Of a stretch of DNA of 64,000 nt, positions 35,957-44,498 are shown in pieces (the stretch's first letter is position 1; every line of letters starts with the position of its first letter). A program made the translations under genes and the position numbers. This stretch comes from Acinetobacter venetianus RAG-1 = CIP 110063 (GTDB taxonomy: Bacteria > Pseudomonadota > Gammaproteobacteria > Pseudomonadales > Moraxellaceae): assembly GCF_000368585.1 (NCBI RefSeq), contig NZ_KB849558.1:1379359-1443358 (forward strand), in the 5' to 3' direction. A model generated the notes under the pieces. It was given only the letters and a program-made list of their open reading frames with translations. It had not been told where the DNA came from and searched no databases.

Positions 35957-36712
35957 TCAAAAAAAATTTTGACGTATAAATTCGCTATAGAATTCATTTA
36001 AAGGCAAATCAAAATCAGCAACTAATTGCCTTCTTGTCGTTTGTGTAATTTCACCAGATTTCGGATTTAGACCCGATTTTTCAATTTCTTTCCAATAAAC
36101 ACCTGTACCACGCTTTTGCCAAGTGGGAAGTTCATTAAAATTAATTTGCTGTGAAAAGAGTAAATCATGCTTTTCTTGACGATTTAGCCCTTTAACTTTT
36201 TCTGTTGCTTCACCTGCTGCATGACCTGACTTTCTTAACATCCAATAGCAATGTGCATTTAATGCATTTCGATGAGCATCCTCTTGTCTCCATCGGAAAT
36301 AGTCATCTACTAACTGTACATTGGGTAAAATACAAACTCGGGCATCAAATGTAGCAATTTGACCATGCATAACAGAGAATTTTGCACTAGCTTCACTTGC
36401 TAATATAGAAAGAATTTTACGTTCTTTACGATTAAAACTTTCTTCTTTGTAATGAAATAAAAGAGAAATCTCATCACTTTGGGTATAACCGTAGACAATA
36501 TTAAAACCACACTGTAATAAATGGTTTGTTGTTTCTACCATTAAATCTCTAAAGCGCACATCAAATGGCGCCTCAAATTGCCAAATGTCTTTGGTTAAAC
36601 GAGTGAAGCCACGCCCATCTAAACGAACGACAATATAATTTGCAGCTGGAACACAAAAATCATTTGCAGTTTCATATTGTCTTAATCTTGTATCTAAATC
36701 TTCAAAGCGCAT
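35957..36712 (-). CDS. Thg1-like protein (3'-5' RNA polymerase / tRNAHis guanylyltransferase family)
   Basis: A 251-residue bacterial Thg1-like protein. Metal ligands match the family: Asp32 in VVRLDGRGFTRLTK and Asp80-Glu81 in YGYTQSDEISLLF. The bacterial-type segment ALNAHCYWMLRKSG and the later TWQKRGTGVYWKE are also present. Thg1-like proteins add nucleotides to tRNA 5' ends in the 3'-to-5' direction and, in bacteria, can repair 5'-truncated tRNAs. Bacteria encode G-1 in tRNA-His, so repair is the likelier role. It starts 2 bases after the kinase stop. Confidence 0.9.
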   Translation of the reverse strand: MRFEDLDTRLRQYETANDFCVPAANYIVVRLDGRGFTRLTKDIWQFEAPFDVRFRDLMVETTNHLLQCGFNIVYGYTQSDEISLLFHYKEESFNRKERKILSILASEASAKFSVMHGQIATFDARVCILPNVQLVDDYFRWRQEDAHRNALNAHCYWMLRKSGHAAGEATEKVKGLNRQEKHDLLFSQQINFNELPTWQKRGTGVYWKEIEKSGLNPKSGEITQTTRRQLVADFDLPLNEFYSEFIRQNFF

Positions 36713-36714
36713 CT

Positions 36715-37164
36715 TTATTCTCTTTGTCCAATCAACCGAACATTAAAGTCATTTTCTTGATCAATTGAAACTCTGTAAATTTCATCAAATCCCTCATCGA
36801 GTTCTGGCTGTTCAAGTTTTTTGAAAGTAGAAATTACGCCAACTCGAGGAATTTTTGCTTTACCCTTACGTTGTTCATTACGTAAAAGCGCATCATCTAA
36901 AAAACTCTCAAAATAGTAAGCAATCACTTTAAAATCAGCATTTTTTGCTTGTTGAATATAGATTTTCCGATCTAGTTTACTTGGATTGGTATTATCAACA
37001 ACAAACTTTTGTTTCGCCTCTAAACAAGCCTGAAAAAATATCTTTTCACGGTGACGCGTTTTCAACATGTCCAAATTTAAGCGAATATGGGTATCTGAAA
37101 AGTATTGCTTAAAAAAAGTGGATTTACCTGAAGCCTGACAACCAACAAATATTATGAGTTCCAT
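36715..37164 (-). CDS. PNKP-like polynucleotide 5'-kinase
   Basis: A 149-residue P-loop kinase. Walker A is GCQASGKST; VVDNTNPSKLDRKIYIQQAK matches the DNTNP segment of the kinase domain of eukaryotic PNKP, and the later KIPRVGVISTFKKLEQPELD matches its IP...Y/F..F..P lid region. It has no phosphatase domain. The expected reaction is ATP-dependent phosphorylation of 5'-OH nucleic acid ends. It starts one base after the tsaD stop (TAAGATG) and is followed after two bases by the Thg1-like gene, so tRNA 5' ends are the probable substrate. Confidence 0.82.
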   Translation of the reverse strand: MELIIFVGCQASGKSTFFKQYFSDTHIRLNLDMLKTRHREKIFFQACLEAKQKFVVDNTNPSKLDRKIYIQQAKNADFKVIAYYFESFLDDALLRNEQRKGKAKIPRVGVISTFKKLEQPELDEGFDEIYRVSIDQENDFNVRLIGQRE

Positions 37165-37165
37165 C

Positions 37166-38173
37166 TTAGGTTGGCTTTAACTCAGTCATCGGCCATCTTG
37201 GTGTCGTTGTTACAGCTAAACCATCATGCTGACCAGCTTTCAAACGCTGATAGCCTGCAAAGGCAATCATTGCCCCATTATCTGTGCATAATGCAGGTTC
37301 AGCATAATAAACTTGCGCTTTGACCTTTTTCAAAGAGGTTTCTAATTGCTCACGTAAGCAAACATTGGCACTCACACCACCCGCAATCACTAATCTTTTT
37401 AGACCTGTTTGCTTAAGCGCTTTGACAGATTTTTTAACTAAAGTATCCACAATTGCTTCTTGGAAAGATGCCGCAACATCAGCATCACGATTTTCCTCAC
37501 CCAATTTTTTCAATTGAACAGAAACAGCTGTTTTTAAACCACTAAAAGAAAAATCTAAGCCCTGGTGTAAGATCGGACGTGGAAACTCAAAAGCTTGTGC
37601 ATCACCTTGTAAAGCTAATTTTGCAATATTTGGCCCACCTGGATAAGGTAGCTTCATCATTTTAGCGACTTTATCAAAAGCTTCACCTGCTGCATCATCA
37701 ATAGATTCACCAAGCAACTCATATTGACCAATACCATAAGCAGCCATGAGTTGAGTGTGGCCGCCTGAAACCAATAATGCGACAAACGGAAATTCCGGTG
37801 GAGTTTCTGAAAGTAATGGTGCAAGCATATGACCTTCCATATGATGTACACCGATCGCAGGTTTATTAAACGCAAAAGCTAAAGTGCGACCAAATAAAGC
37901 ACCTGTCATCAATGCGCCCATGAGTCCAGGGCCACGCGTATAAGCAACAGCATCAATCTCTTGCTTCTTAACACCACTTTGTTCAAGCAATTGATTTATC
38001 AATGGAATCATTTTACGAACATGGTCGCGTGAAGCTAATTCAGGTACAACACCGCCATATTCCGCATGCAGTTTGATCTGGCTATAGAGAACCTGTCCAC
38101 GTAAGCCGAGCTCGCTATCATAGAGTGCTAACCCAGTTTCATCACACGAAGTTTCTAAGCCCAAAACAATCAT
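37166..38173 (-). CDS. tsaD: tRNA N6-threonylcarbamoyladenosine synthase subunit TsaD
   Basis: A 335-residue protein that transfers threonylcarbamoyl to A37 of tRNAs reading ANN codons. It has the ASKHA start [11 protein letters not shown], the metal-binding [14 protein letters not shown], and SGLKTAV, with [12 protein letters not shown] toward the C-terminus. Length is normal. It is divergent from rpsU as in many gamma-proteobacteria. Unusually, its stop is followed within one base by the kinase gene, putting it at the head of a tRNA-related operon. Confidence 0.97.
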   Translation of the reverse strand: MIVLGLETSCDETGLALYDSELGLRGQVLYSQIKLHAEYGGVVPELASRDHVRKMIPLINQLLEQSGVKKQEIDAVAYTRGPGLMGALMTGALFGRTLAFAFNKPAIGVHHMEGHMLAPLLSETPPEFPFVALLVSGGHTQLMAAYGIGQYELLGESIDDAAGEAFDKVAKMMKLPYPGGPNIAKLALQGDAQAFEFPRPILHQGLDFSFSGLKTAVSVQLKKLGEENRDADVAASFQEAIVDTLVKKSVKALKQTGLKRLVIAGGVSANVCLREQLETSLKKVKAQVYYAEPALCTDNGAMIAFAGYQRLKAGQHDGLAVTTTPRWPMTELKPT

Positions 38174-38318
38174 TAAACTGCCTTTACAACGATCAAAAAT
38201 AATATCGAAGCTATTATAGACTTGTGATCTGAGTTGTAAATGAGTAAAATACTGACCTTCACTTGCGATCTAGTGCAATAGTGCGTTAGATCTTATCCAT
38301 AATCTTAGAGGATTTTAC

Positions 38319-38534
38319 ATGCCACAAGTTAAGTTGAAAGAAGGCGAACCAGTAGACGTAGCTATCCGTCGTTTCAAGCGTTCATGCGAAAAAGCTGGTG
38401 TTTTAGCAGACGTTCGTAAGCGCGAATTCTATGAGAAACCAACTCAAGAACGTAAGCGTAAAAAAGCTGCTGCAGTTAAGCGTTATCAAAAGAAATTGAC
38501 TCGCGAATCTGTACGTACTACTCGCCTTTACTAA
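38319..38534 (+). CDS. rpsU: 30S ribosomal protein S21
   Basis: 71 residues, highly basic, with VKEGEPVD-like start ([20 protein letters not shown]) and C-terminal [15 protein letters not shown]21 is the small-subunit protein placed near the anti-Shine-Dalgarno region. The start has AGAGGA upstream. It is followed after 29 bases by the yqeY-type gene, likely in one transcript. Confidence 0.97.
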   Translation: MPQVKLKEGEPVDVAIRRFKRSCEKAGVLADVRKREFYEKPTQERKRKKAAAVKRYQKKLTRESVRTTRLY

Positions 38535-38563
38535 TTAATTTGTGATTGACTGCTGAAAAGACT

Positions 38564-39010
38564 ATGACGACTTTAAAAAACCAAATTACTGACGTGTTAA
38601 AAACTTCAATGCGTGCCAAAGATATGGCAACAGTAACGGTTATTCGCGGTCTACAGGCAGCAATTAAGCAAATCGAAGTCGATGAGCGCATTGAGCTTGA
38701 CGATGCTCAGGTTCTTGCGGTCATTGAAAAGCAAATTAAACAACGTAAAGAATCGATTAAGGCCTTTCAAGGTGCTGGTCGAGAAGATTTAGCTAGTAAA
38801 GAACAAGCCGAAGTTGAGGTTATTTCTCAATTTCTACCAGAAGCTATGACTGAGGAAGAGCTTGATTCTATCATTGAGCAAACGATTGCTGCTCAAGAAG
38901 CTACTAGCATGAAAGATATGGGTAAGGTGATGAATTCTCTACGTCCGATCATAGCCGGGCGTGCCGATCCTGCACAAGTATCTGCTAAAATTAAAGCAAA
39001 ATTAAGCTAA
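38564..39010 (+). CDS. GatB/YqeY-domain protein
   Basis: 148 residues from the ATG at 38564; a TTG at 38546 gives a longer frame but is not preferred. Features are MRAKDMATVTVIRGLQAAIK, QIKQRKESIKAFQGAGREDL and QFLPEAMTEEEL, typical of YqeY proteins that share the tail domain of GatB. Association with tRNA metabolism is presumed from that homology and from its place next to rpsU. Confidence 0.92.
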   Translation: MTTLKNQITDVLKTSMRAKDMATVTVIRGLQAAIKQIEVDERIELDDAQVLAVIEKQIKQRKESIKAFQGAGREDLASKEQAEVEVISQFLPEAMTEEELDSIIEQTIAAQEATSMKDMGKVMNSLRPIIAGRADPAQVSAKIKAKLS

Positions 39011-39062
39011 GCTGCTTGACTCCCCCTTTATACAATCTATCCAACTAAAAACTGGATTCATT

Positions 39063-39731
39063 TTAACAGTGAACCCATATACCAGCATCTCCAACGAAAT
39101 AAGTATGATGATCTTCAACATCTAAATTATAAACTTTTATTTTAAATCTACTTAAACCACCAAAATTTTCAGGATAAACATTGCTTCCTATATCGAAGCT
39201 TTCAAAATCATCAATATATCGAGAGTATTGATTAGATAAATCATTATTCTGCAAATAATCAGTTTTTATAGAATATTTCCCCTTATAGACAAATGAGTGC
39301 CCAACACTATAACCTAATGAATTATGTAAATAATGATTACAATAACCAATACTTCCATCATCTTTAAAATTCAAAACTTCAGATACTCCATAAACAAAAA
39401 AAATCTTTTCATTTTTAATAAAAGAAAGTTCGTCACCATTTTCTAGTTTTATTGCAGGTATCCACTTTTTTTCTCTTTCATGCCAAATAGCATGATAATC
39501 TGTTAAGTAAATAACTTTTATAATTTTAAATTCAGACTCACATATATAAGGCAGTTGAATAATATTATCTTCTCCAGAACAGAATACTTTTTCCACTATT
39601 TTATATTCTATAGGCGCATCACAACCTCTATTTTCAGGACGAGACAACACCCGATCCCCAACTTTAATCTCCTGGATTGGTACTAAACCTTTATCTGTAT
39701 GCACCAATGTCCCTGCAACAAATCCTGTCAT
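39063..39731 (-). CDS. Orphan Hint-domain protein (polymorphic-toxin type)
   Basis: A 222-residue protein consisting almost entirely of a Hint (intein/hedgehog-like) domain. The N-terminal block is FVAGTLVHTDKGLVPIQEI then KVGDRVLS; TDYHAIWHEREKKWIPA contains the expected block-B-like His; the end YNLDVEDHHTYFVGDAGIWV matches the C-terminal block. The residue before FVAGT, normally Cys, is Gly here, and the end is HC instead of HN-C. Autoproteolysis may therefore be lost. No toxin, secretion or repeat region is attached. AT-rich; probably a displaced fragment of a toxin cassette. Confidence 0.78.
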   Translation of the reverse strand: MTGFVAGTLVHTDKGLVPIQEIKVGDRVLSRPENRGCDAPIEYKIVEKVFCSGEDNIIQLPYICESEFKIIKVIYLTDYHAIWHEREKKWIPAIKLENGDELSFIKNEKIFFVYGVSEVLNFKDDGSIGYCNHYLHNSLGYSVGHSFVYKGKYSIKTDYLQNNDLSNQYSRYIDDFESFDIGSNVYPENFGGLSRFKIKVYNLDVEDHHTYFVGDAGIWVHC

Positions 39732-39874
39732 TTTTTATGCTCTTATTAAAATATCAATCCAAATAAATTTTGTTGTAGGGTTCAATGGGCTGATTACCAT
39801 CAGCCTCTACAAAAATCTTAATTTAATTTCGGGCTGTAATAGATTCGATTCCTTATAAACCCAAAGCTTCCTTA

Positions 39875-40234
39875 TTATTTAAAATCACACTGAACATTAT
39901 ATTTCGCAAGCATTTGCATCTCTTTTGACTCAACCACTTGCTTGATTAAATCTTGCTTAGTCATACTCGCGTATTGTTGTGGTAATGATGATCGATTTTT
40001 CTCAATCGCATCTGACATATCTTGAATATAACGCTGATTAATCTGGCAATATTTAGCCTGCTGCTCAGGTGTAAATTGTGTTGTTTGCGGATTTAAACTT
40101 CGTAAAAAACCACGAATATCCTGTGCGTAGACCCCACGAATTTTCTCAACTGAATTTACGTATTGCTCGACTGATGCTGCAATACTCATCCCCGCCGCAC
40201 TGAATGCGAAAATAAAACAAAAAAAATTCTTCAT
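39875..40234 (-). CDS. Small exported protein, unknown function
   Basis: 119 residues with a signal peptide (MKNFFCFIFAFSAAGMSIAA) and a helical mature part containing two Cys (KYCQINQRY near the middle, NVQCDFK at the end) that could form a disulphide in the periplasm. No family recognised. It lies alone between the Hint-domain gene and the GFA gene. Confidence 0.65.
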   Translation of the reverse strand: MKNFFCFIFAFSAAGMSIAASVEQYVNSVEKIRGVYAQDIRGFLRSLNPQTTQFTPEQQAKYCQINQRYIQDMSDAIEKNRSSLPQQYASMTKQDLIKQVVESKEMQMLAKYNVQCDFK

Positions 40235-40274
40235 AAATATTGTAACTTCTCAGCTTTTCTTTACGCCAAATATC

Positions 40275-40640
40275 TTAGCTTAATTCAATAAAATTTGGCT
40301 TATGCTCGGTAAAAAATTCTTCAGTCGGCGCAGGGATATTTCCTGCTGTCACCGTACCTAAACGTAAGCGAATGATATTGGGTAAATCCTTACGATATGA
40401 ATAAATTGGACTGGCACAGTTTTGACAAAAGACACGTGCTTTATTGGGTGTATGAAAATATTCTTTCAACTGTTCCTGCCCAGAAATGAACTCAAACTGA
40501 GTTTGATCAAGTGGACTATTCCATCCGCCTATAGCACCTTGAGCCTGTTGGCAATCCGTGCAGTAACACAAAATACTATTTTCAATCTCACCCTGATATT
40601 GATATTGCACAGCCCCACACAAACACTGTCCTTTGATCAT
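40275..40640 (-). CDS. GFA/CENP-V-family protein
   Basis: A 121-residue zinc-binding protein of the glutathione-dependent formaldehyde-activating enzyme family. Cys ligands occur as GQCLCGAVQY, CYCTDCQQAQG and FCQNCASPIYSY, the full set for two zinc ions. Length is normal for single-domain members. The family's in vivo activity is uncertain for most members. Confidence 0.9.
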   Translation of the reverse strand: MIKGQCLCGAVQYQYQGEIENSILCYCTDCQQAQGAIGGWNSPLDQTQFEFISGQEQLKEYFHTPNKARVFCQNCASPIYSYRKDLPNIIRLRLGTVTAGNIPAPTEEFFTEHKPNFIELS

Positions 40641-40702
40641 AATAATTTCCTCCTCAATTTTATAACGATAAGTTATCTTTAAGCTTTATAATTTAATGTA
40701 AG

Positions 40703-41197
40703 TCAAATAAGGCATTGCTTTAGTTCAAGTATTTCACCTGGAAGCCCATCATAATCTTTAAACTCTTTATGAATAAAGCCCTGACTAGTTAATATTTTAC
40801 GTGAGGCTATATTTTTAGGATCAATAATCGCAAATATTTTATTAATCAAATTTTGGCTTTTGGCATCTTCAAGTAAATGCTGACTAACTTTACGAGCGAT
40901 ACCTTTTCCCCAAAAACTTGGTAAAAGCATATATCCCAACTCAGCTTCTCTGTCACACAAACTCTTAATTTCTAATTTAGCTAAGCCCATATATTCATTA
41001 GTACTAGCATCTAAAATCTTAAAATGACCAAAGTTTGGATGTAACTGATTATTTGCTAGAAGTAATTGAAAATCCTGCTCAGCCTCATCTATAGGTATCG
41101 CTCTTTCAGTGATCATAGCCATTACTTCTTCATTACCAACTAGTTGAAAATAATCATCAAAATCTTGAGCGTGAAACTTTTCTAATTTGATATTCAT
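40703..41197 (-). CDS. GNAT-family N-acetyltransferase (RimJ/RimL-like)
   Basis: 164 residues of the Acetyltransf_3 type. GYMLLPSFWGKGIARKVSQ supplies the acetyl-CoA loop, and ASRKILTSQGF is the usual C-terminal motif. The acceptor (a ribosomal N-terminus, an amine or a drug) cannot be told. Confidence 0.87.
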   Translation of the reverse strand: MNIKLEKFHAQDFDDYFQLVGNEEVMAMITERAIPIDEAEQDFQLLLANNQLHPNFGHFKILDASTNEYMGLAKLEIKSLCDREAELGYMLLPSFWGKGIARKVSQHLLEDAKSQNLINKIFAIIDPKNIASRKILTSQGFIHKEFKDYDGLPGEILELKQCLI

Positions 41198-41261
41198 AAA
41201 GCTGTTCTGTTCTCTAACCTAAGTATGTTCTGAGTGAAGTAATTCAGTTTAATATTTTCAT

Positions 41262-42704
41262 TTAAAGTCTCATCCGACGTTCATCTTGCATCTGTTTTAA
41301 ACGAGATTCAATCTTTGCTGACATCGCGATATTACCTTTTGCTAACCGTTGTGCATGTAGCATCGACTTAATCGCATTTTCTTCATAACCAGACCAATAT
41401 TCTGCTTCAGCACGATATCCCAAAACATTAATAGCTTGTAATGATGAACTTTTATCTAGATTCGCAGCTTGTTGCAACAACTGCCAACCTTGTATGTCTC
41501 TTTGATTTTTATGGATAAAGCGCTGCACTAATGTTTGAGCTTCCATAATTTGCCCTTGTCTAATCAGAACCTCAGCCAACTTATAAGACAACGCTCTATT
41601 TTCAGGCATTGTTTTTTGAACAGAATTAATACTATTAAATGCCTGACTTAATTTATTTTGCCCAAGATAAATATCAGTTTGAATCAAAGGTACAAGCACA
41701 TGATTCTTAAGTTTAACCTTTACTAAATCCAAATTCGCTTGTGCTTGAGTATAGTCACCTTGCTCAAGATAGAACTTACTCAGCGCTAATTGTGCTGCGG
41801 TATTTTTCTGATTCGCCAGCGACTGTAATTGGATTTCAGTAGCCTGATTTGAAACCACCAAGGTATAGAGTTTTAGGATTTCAAAATCGAGATCATAAAT
41901 TTTAGATCTGACTTTAGGTAGTTGATTAGCGCGTAAACGAGCTTCGCTCATTCGCTCAGTCGTTAAAGGATGAGTAAACCAAAAGTCTGGTAAGAAGCTG
42001 ACACGACTAGTGGCACGATGCATGGTTTCAAAATAATCCGCCATACTCTGAGGGTTATAACCTGCGGCATACATAAATTGCATCCCGATACGATCTGCTT
42101 CACGCTCTTGATTACGGCTATAACTCAATTGCTTATCCATTAGTGCCGCTTGAGTTCCCATCATTACAGCTGCACCCGCATTACCATCGGCCTGAGATGC
42201 AATAGCAGCGCCGACAAGAATCCCAGCCAATGCAAGTAAACCTTGCCCCTTAAATGCTTCTTGAGAGCGGCTATAGTGTCTTTGCGCAACGTGTGCGATC
42301 TCATGTGCCATTACGCCCGCAATTTCATCAAGATTTTTTGCTGAAGTAATTAAACCTGTATTCAATGCAAATAAACCACCTGGAACAGCAAAGGCATTAA
42401 TTTGAGGGTCTTTAATAATGACGAGACCAATGGGTTGCCCCAATTGCGTTTGGCTTAAAATACCTGAAAATACTTGTAAAAATTGATCTTCCAACCATGC
42501 ATCTTGCACAGTTGGCATTTGACGATGAACTTCACGATAAACTTTTTCACCGATATATTTTTCTTTTTGTTGATCGAGTAAACCTATACCGCTTCCAATC
42601 TCAGGTACTTCTGTTTGCGCAGCCGTCACCGTTGGCAAAAAGACCTGAGTATGACTAAGTTGAGTCGTGGCAAATAAGCCACATGCAAGCAGCAACGATC
42701 TCAA
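41262..42704 (-). CDS. Periplasmic M48-family metalloprotease (BepA-like)
   Basis: 480 residues from a TTG at 42704 with AGAG 7-8 bases upstream; an in-frame stop lies just before, so no ATG start is available. The N-terminus is a signal sequence. The zinc motif is HEIAHVAQRH with the third ligand in EREADRIG; AFAVPGGLFALNTGLI precedes it. The C-terminal half is TPR-like. BepA assists LptD assembly and degrades misfolded outer-membrane proteins, and this domain order matches. Confidence 0.88.
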   Translation of the reverse strand: MRSLLLACGLFATTQLSHTQVFLPTVTAAQTEVPEIGSGIGLLDQQKEKYIGEKVYREVHRQMPTVQDAWLEDQFLQVFSGILSQTQLGQPIGLVIIKDPQINAFAVPGGLFALNTGLITSAKNLDEIAGVMAHEIAHVAQRHYSRSQEAFKGQGLLALAGILVGAAIASQADGNAGAAVMMGTQAALMDKQLSYSRNQEREADRIGMQFMYAAGYNPQSMADYFETMHRATSRVSFLPDFWFTHPLTTERMSEARLRANQLPKVRSKIYDLDFEILKLYTLVVSNQATEIQLQSLANQKNTAAQLALSKFYLEQGDYTQAQANLDLVKVKLKNHVLVPLIQTDIYLGQNKLSQAFNSINSVQKTMPENRALSYKLAEVLIRQGQIMEAQTLVQRFIHKNQRDIQGWQLLQQAANLDKSSSLQAINVLGYRAEAEYWSGYEENAIKSMLHAQRLAKGNIAMSAKIESRLKQMQDERRMRL

Positions 42705-42781
42705 AGGGTTTCTCTATGATTTTAATAAAGAAATTCAATATAACATTGAAAAAAGGAGAAATTTGCAACAATGTGTTATAA

Positions 42782-42802
42782 AAGGCAGGAAAATCCCGCC
42801 TT
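42782..42802 (-). terminator. Terminator after acyltransferase gene
   Basis: On the minus strand AAGGCGGG-ATTTT-CCTGCCTT with one mismatch in the stem, followed by TTTAT; 28 bases after the acyltransferase stop. Confidence 0.65.
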
Positions 42803-42829
42803 ATTTTATGAATTTTGAAATCGACGTAA

Positions 42830-43417
42830 TTATTTAGCCGAAGTATAGCGCTGATCTACGCTGAATTTTTCAGGAAATTTAGCATGGATTTCCGCGTAAA
42901 AAGCCATAATTTCGGTCATGTCTTTTTCATAATCCCCTGTAGGATAAATGATTTTTCCTACGCCCGTTTTTTTCTTCGCATAATCCATATAAGCCAATGC
43001 AATCGGCACACCTGCTGTCATTGCAACATGATAAAAACCTGTTTTCCATTGTTCCTGTTTAGCACGAGTACCTTCTGGTGTGACTAACATGACAAGCTTT
43101 GGATGAGTCTTGAAAAGATCACTCATCAACTGAACCATACTTGGTCGTTCTTGGCCTTGTTGTTTGATGCTTCGATCGATTCCAATTCCGCCCATTGCAC
43201 GTACAAAAGGCCCAAATGGCAACTTCATATAACTGTCTTTAATCGTTAATCGAACATTTACACCTAAGGCTTTTAGTGCCAAACGTGCATACAGTGCATC
43301 CCAATTGCTTGTATGAGGAGCTGCGATCATGACACATTGGTCGATATTTAAATCCCAATGATTGTCGATTTTCCATCCCATTAATCCTAAACTTTGTTCA
43401 GCTAATTTCTCAAACAC
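42830..43417 (-). CDS. Lysophospholipid acyltransferase-family protein
   Basis: 195 residues of the PlsC superfamily. The catalytic HxxxxD is APHTSNWDAL, GGIGIDRS follows, and VTPEGTRAKQEQWKTGFYHVA is the acceptor-binding EGTR motif. It is shorter than PlsC and closer to stand-alone members of unknown acceptor. No signal peptide; likely peripheral at the inner membrane. Confidence 0.87.
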   Translation of the reverse strand: MFEKLAEQSLGLMGWKIDNHWDLNIDQCVMIAAPHTSNWDALYARLALKALGVNVRLTIKDSYMKLPFGPFVRAMGGIGIDRSIKQQGQERPSMVQLMSDLFKTHPKLVMLVTPEGTRAKQEQWKTGFYHVAMTAGVPIALAYMDYAKKKTGVGKIIYPTGDYEKDMTEIMAFYAEIHAKFPEKFSVDQRYTSAK

Positions 43418-43518
43418 AGACGCCCCAAGATAAAGTCATCAAAGGGCGCAAGTGTATCAATATTGATTTTTTTAAATAGATAGCATCGCTGATTAATTCA
43501 GCAATTAAATCGGTTTTA

Positions 43519-44481
43519 TCAGAACTGAGGATTCACTAGGTAACGAGGTGTTCGATCCTCTAAGGCATCTACTAAATTTTGATAAGCGAGATTTACCATT
43601 TTCTGGCGTGTCTCAGCTGTCGCTGAGCCAATATGCGGAGCTGTGACAACATTTTCTAATTCAAATAATGGTGATGTTTGCAAGGGTTCTTTGGCATAAA
43701 CATCTAAACCAGCTGCAAAGATTTTCTGTTGTTGTAAAGCTTCAATCAAAGCATTTTCATCAACCACTGAACCACGAGCAATGTTGATAAATACCGCATG
43801 TTTCTGCATAAGGTTAAACTGTTCAGCACCCATCAAGGCTTTTGATTCAGCATTTAAATCAACGGCAACCACGACAAAATCAGATTGTTGTAGCAATTGA
43901 TCTAACTCTCGGTACTCTGCATTAAATGCCTGCGCAATTTCGATCTTTTCACGGCGGTTATGATACAAAATGTTCATATTGAACCCATGAAATCCGCGTC
44001 GTGCTATTGCAGCACCAATATGACCTAAACCAATGATCCCAAGGGTTTTACCAAAAACATCTACACCAAATTGCTCAGTAGAAACGGTACGTTTCCATTC
44101 CCCCTGTTTGGTCCAAGCATCAAGTTGCGGAATTTTACGCGCAGCGCTGAGTAATAAGCTAAAAGCTAAATCAGCAGTCGTTTCCGTAAGAACATGAGGT
44201 GTATTTGCAAGCCAAATTTTCTTTTGATTTAGATAGTTCACATCATAATTGTCATATCCAACAGAAACCGTTGAAATGATTTTGAGTTTTTGTGCAGGCG
44301 CTAAATTACTTTCATTGAGTAAACGTCCTGCTCCAATCATCGCATCAGCATCCACGACTTCGTTACGAATCTGTTCATTGATGTCACCAAGCTTGGGATT
44401 TAATACAACAACTTGATAGTTCTGCTGTAGTTTTGCTAATACTTCTCGATCAATTTGGCTAAATACAACGACTTTCTTCAT
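43519..44481 (-). CDS. D-2-hydroxyacid dehydrogenase (glyoxylate/hydroxypyruvate reductase type)
   Basis: 320 residues from the ATG at 44481; the longer frame from a GTG runs into the upstream gene. The NAD motif is LGIIGLGHIGAAIARR, with the Arg of the active site in NIARGSVVDENAL, the Glu in LDVYAKEPL and the His in TAPHIGSAT. It resembles GhrB, which reduces glyoxylate and hydroxypyruvate. It follows the HolD-like gene by 17 bases. Confidence 0.9.
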   Translation of the reverse strand: MKKVVVFSQIDREVLAKLQQNYQVVVLNPKLGDINEQIRNEVVDADAMIGAGRLLNESNLAPAQKLKIISTVSVGYDNYDVNYLNQKKIWLANTPHVLTETTADLAFSLLLSAARKIPQLDAWTKQGEWKRTVSTEQFGVDVFGKTLGIIGLGHIGAAIARRGFHGFNMNILYHNRREKIEIAQAFNAEYRELDQLLQQSDFVVVAVDLNAESKALMGAEQFNLMQKHAVFINIARGSVVDENALIEALQQQKIFAAGLDVYAKEPLQTSPLFELENVVTAPHIGSATAETRQKMVNLAYQNLVDALEDRTPRYLVNPQF

Positions 44482-44498
44482 GATTGGATTTCCGAACC

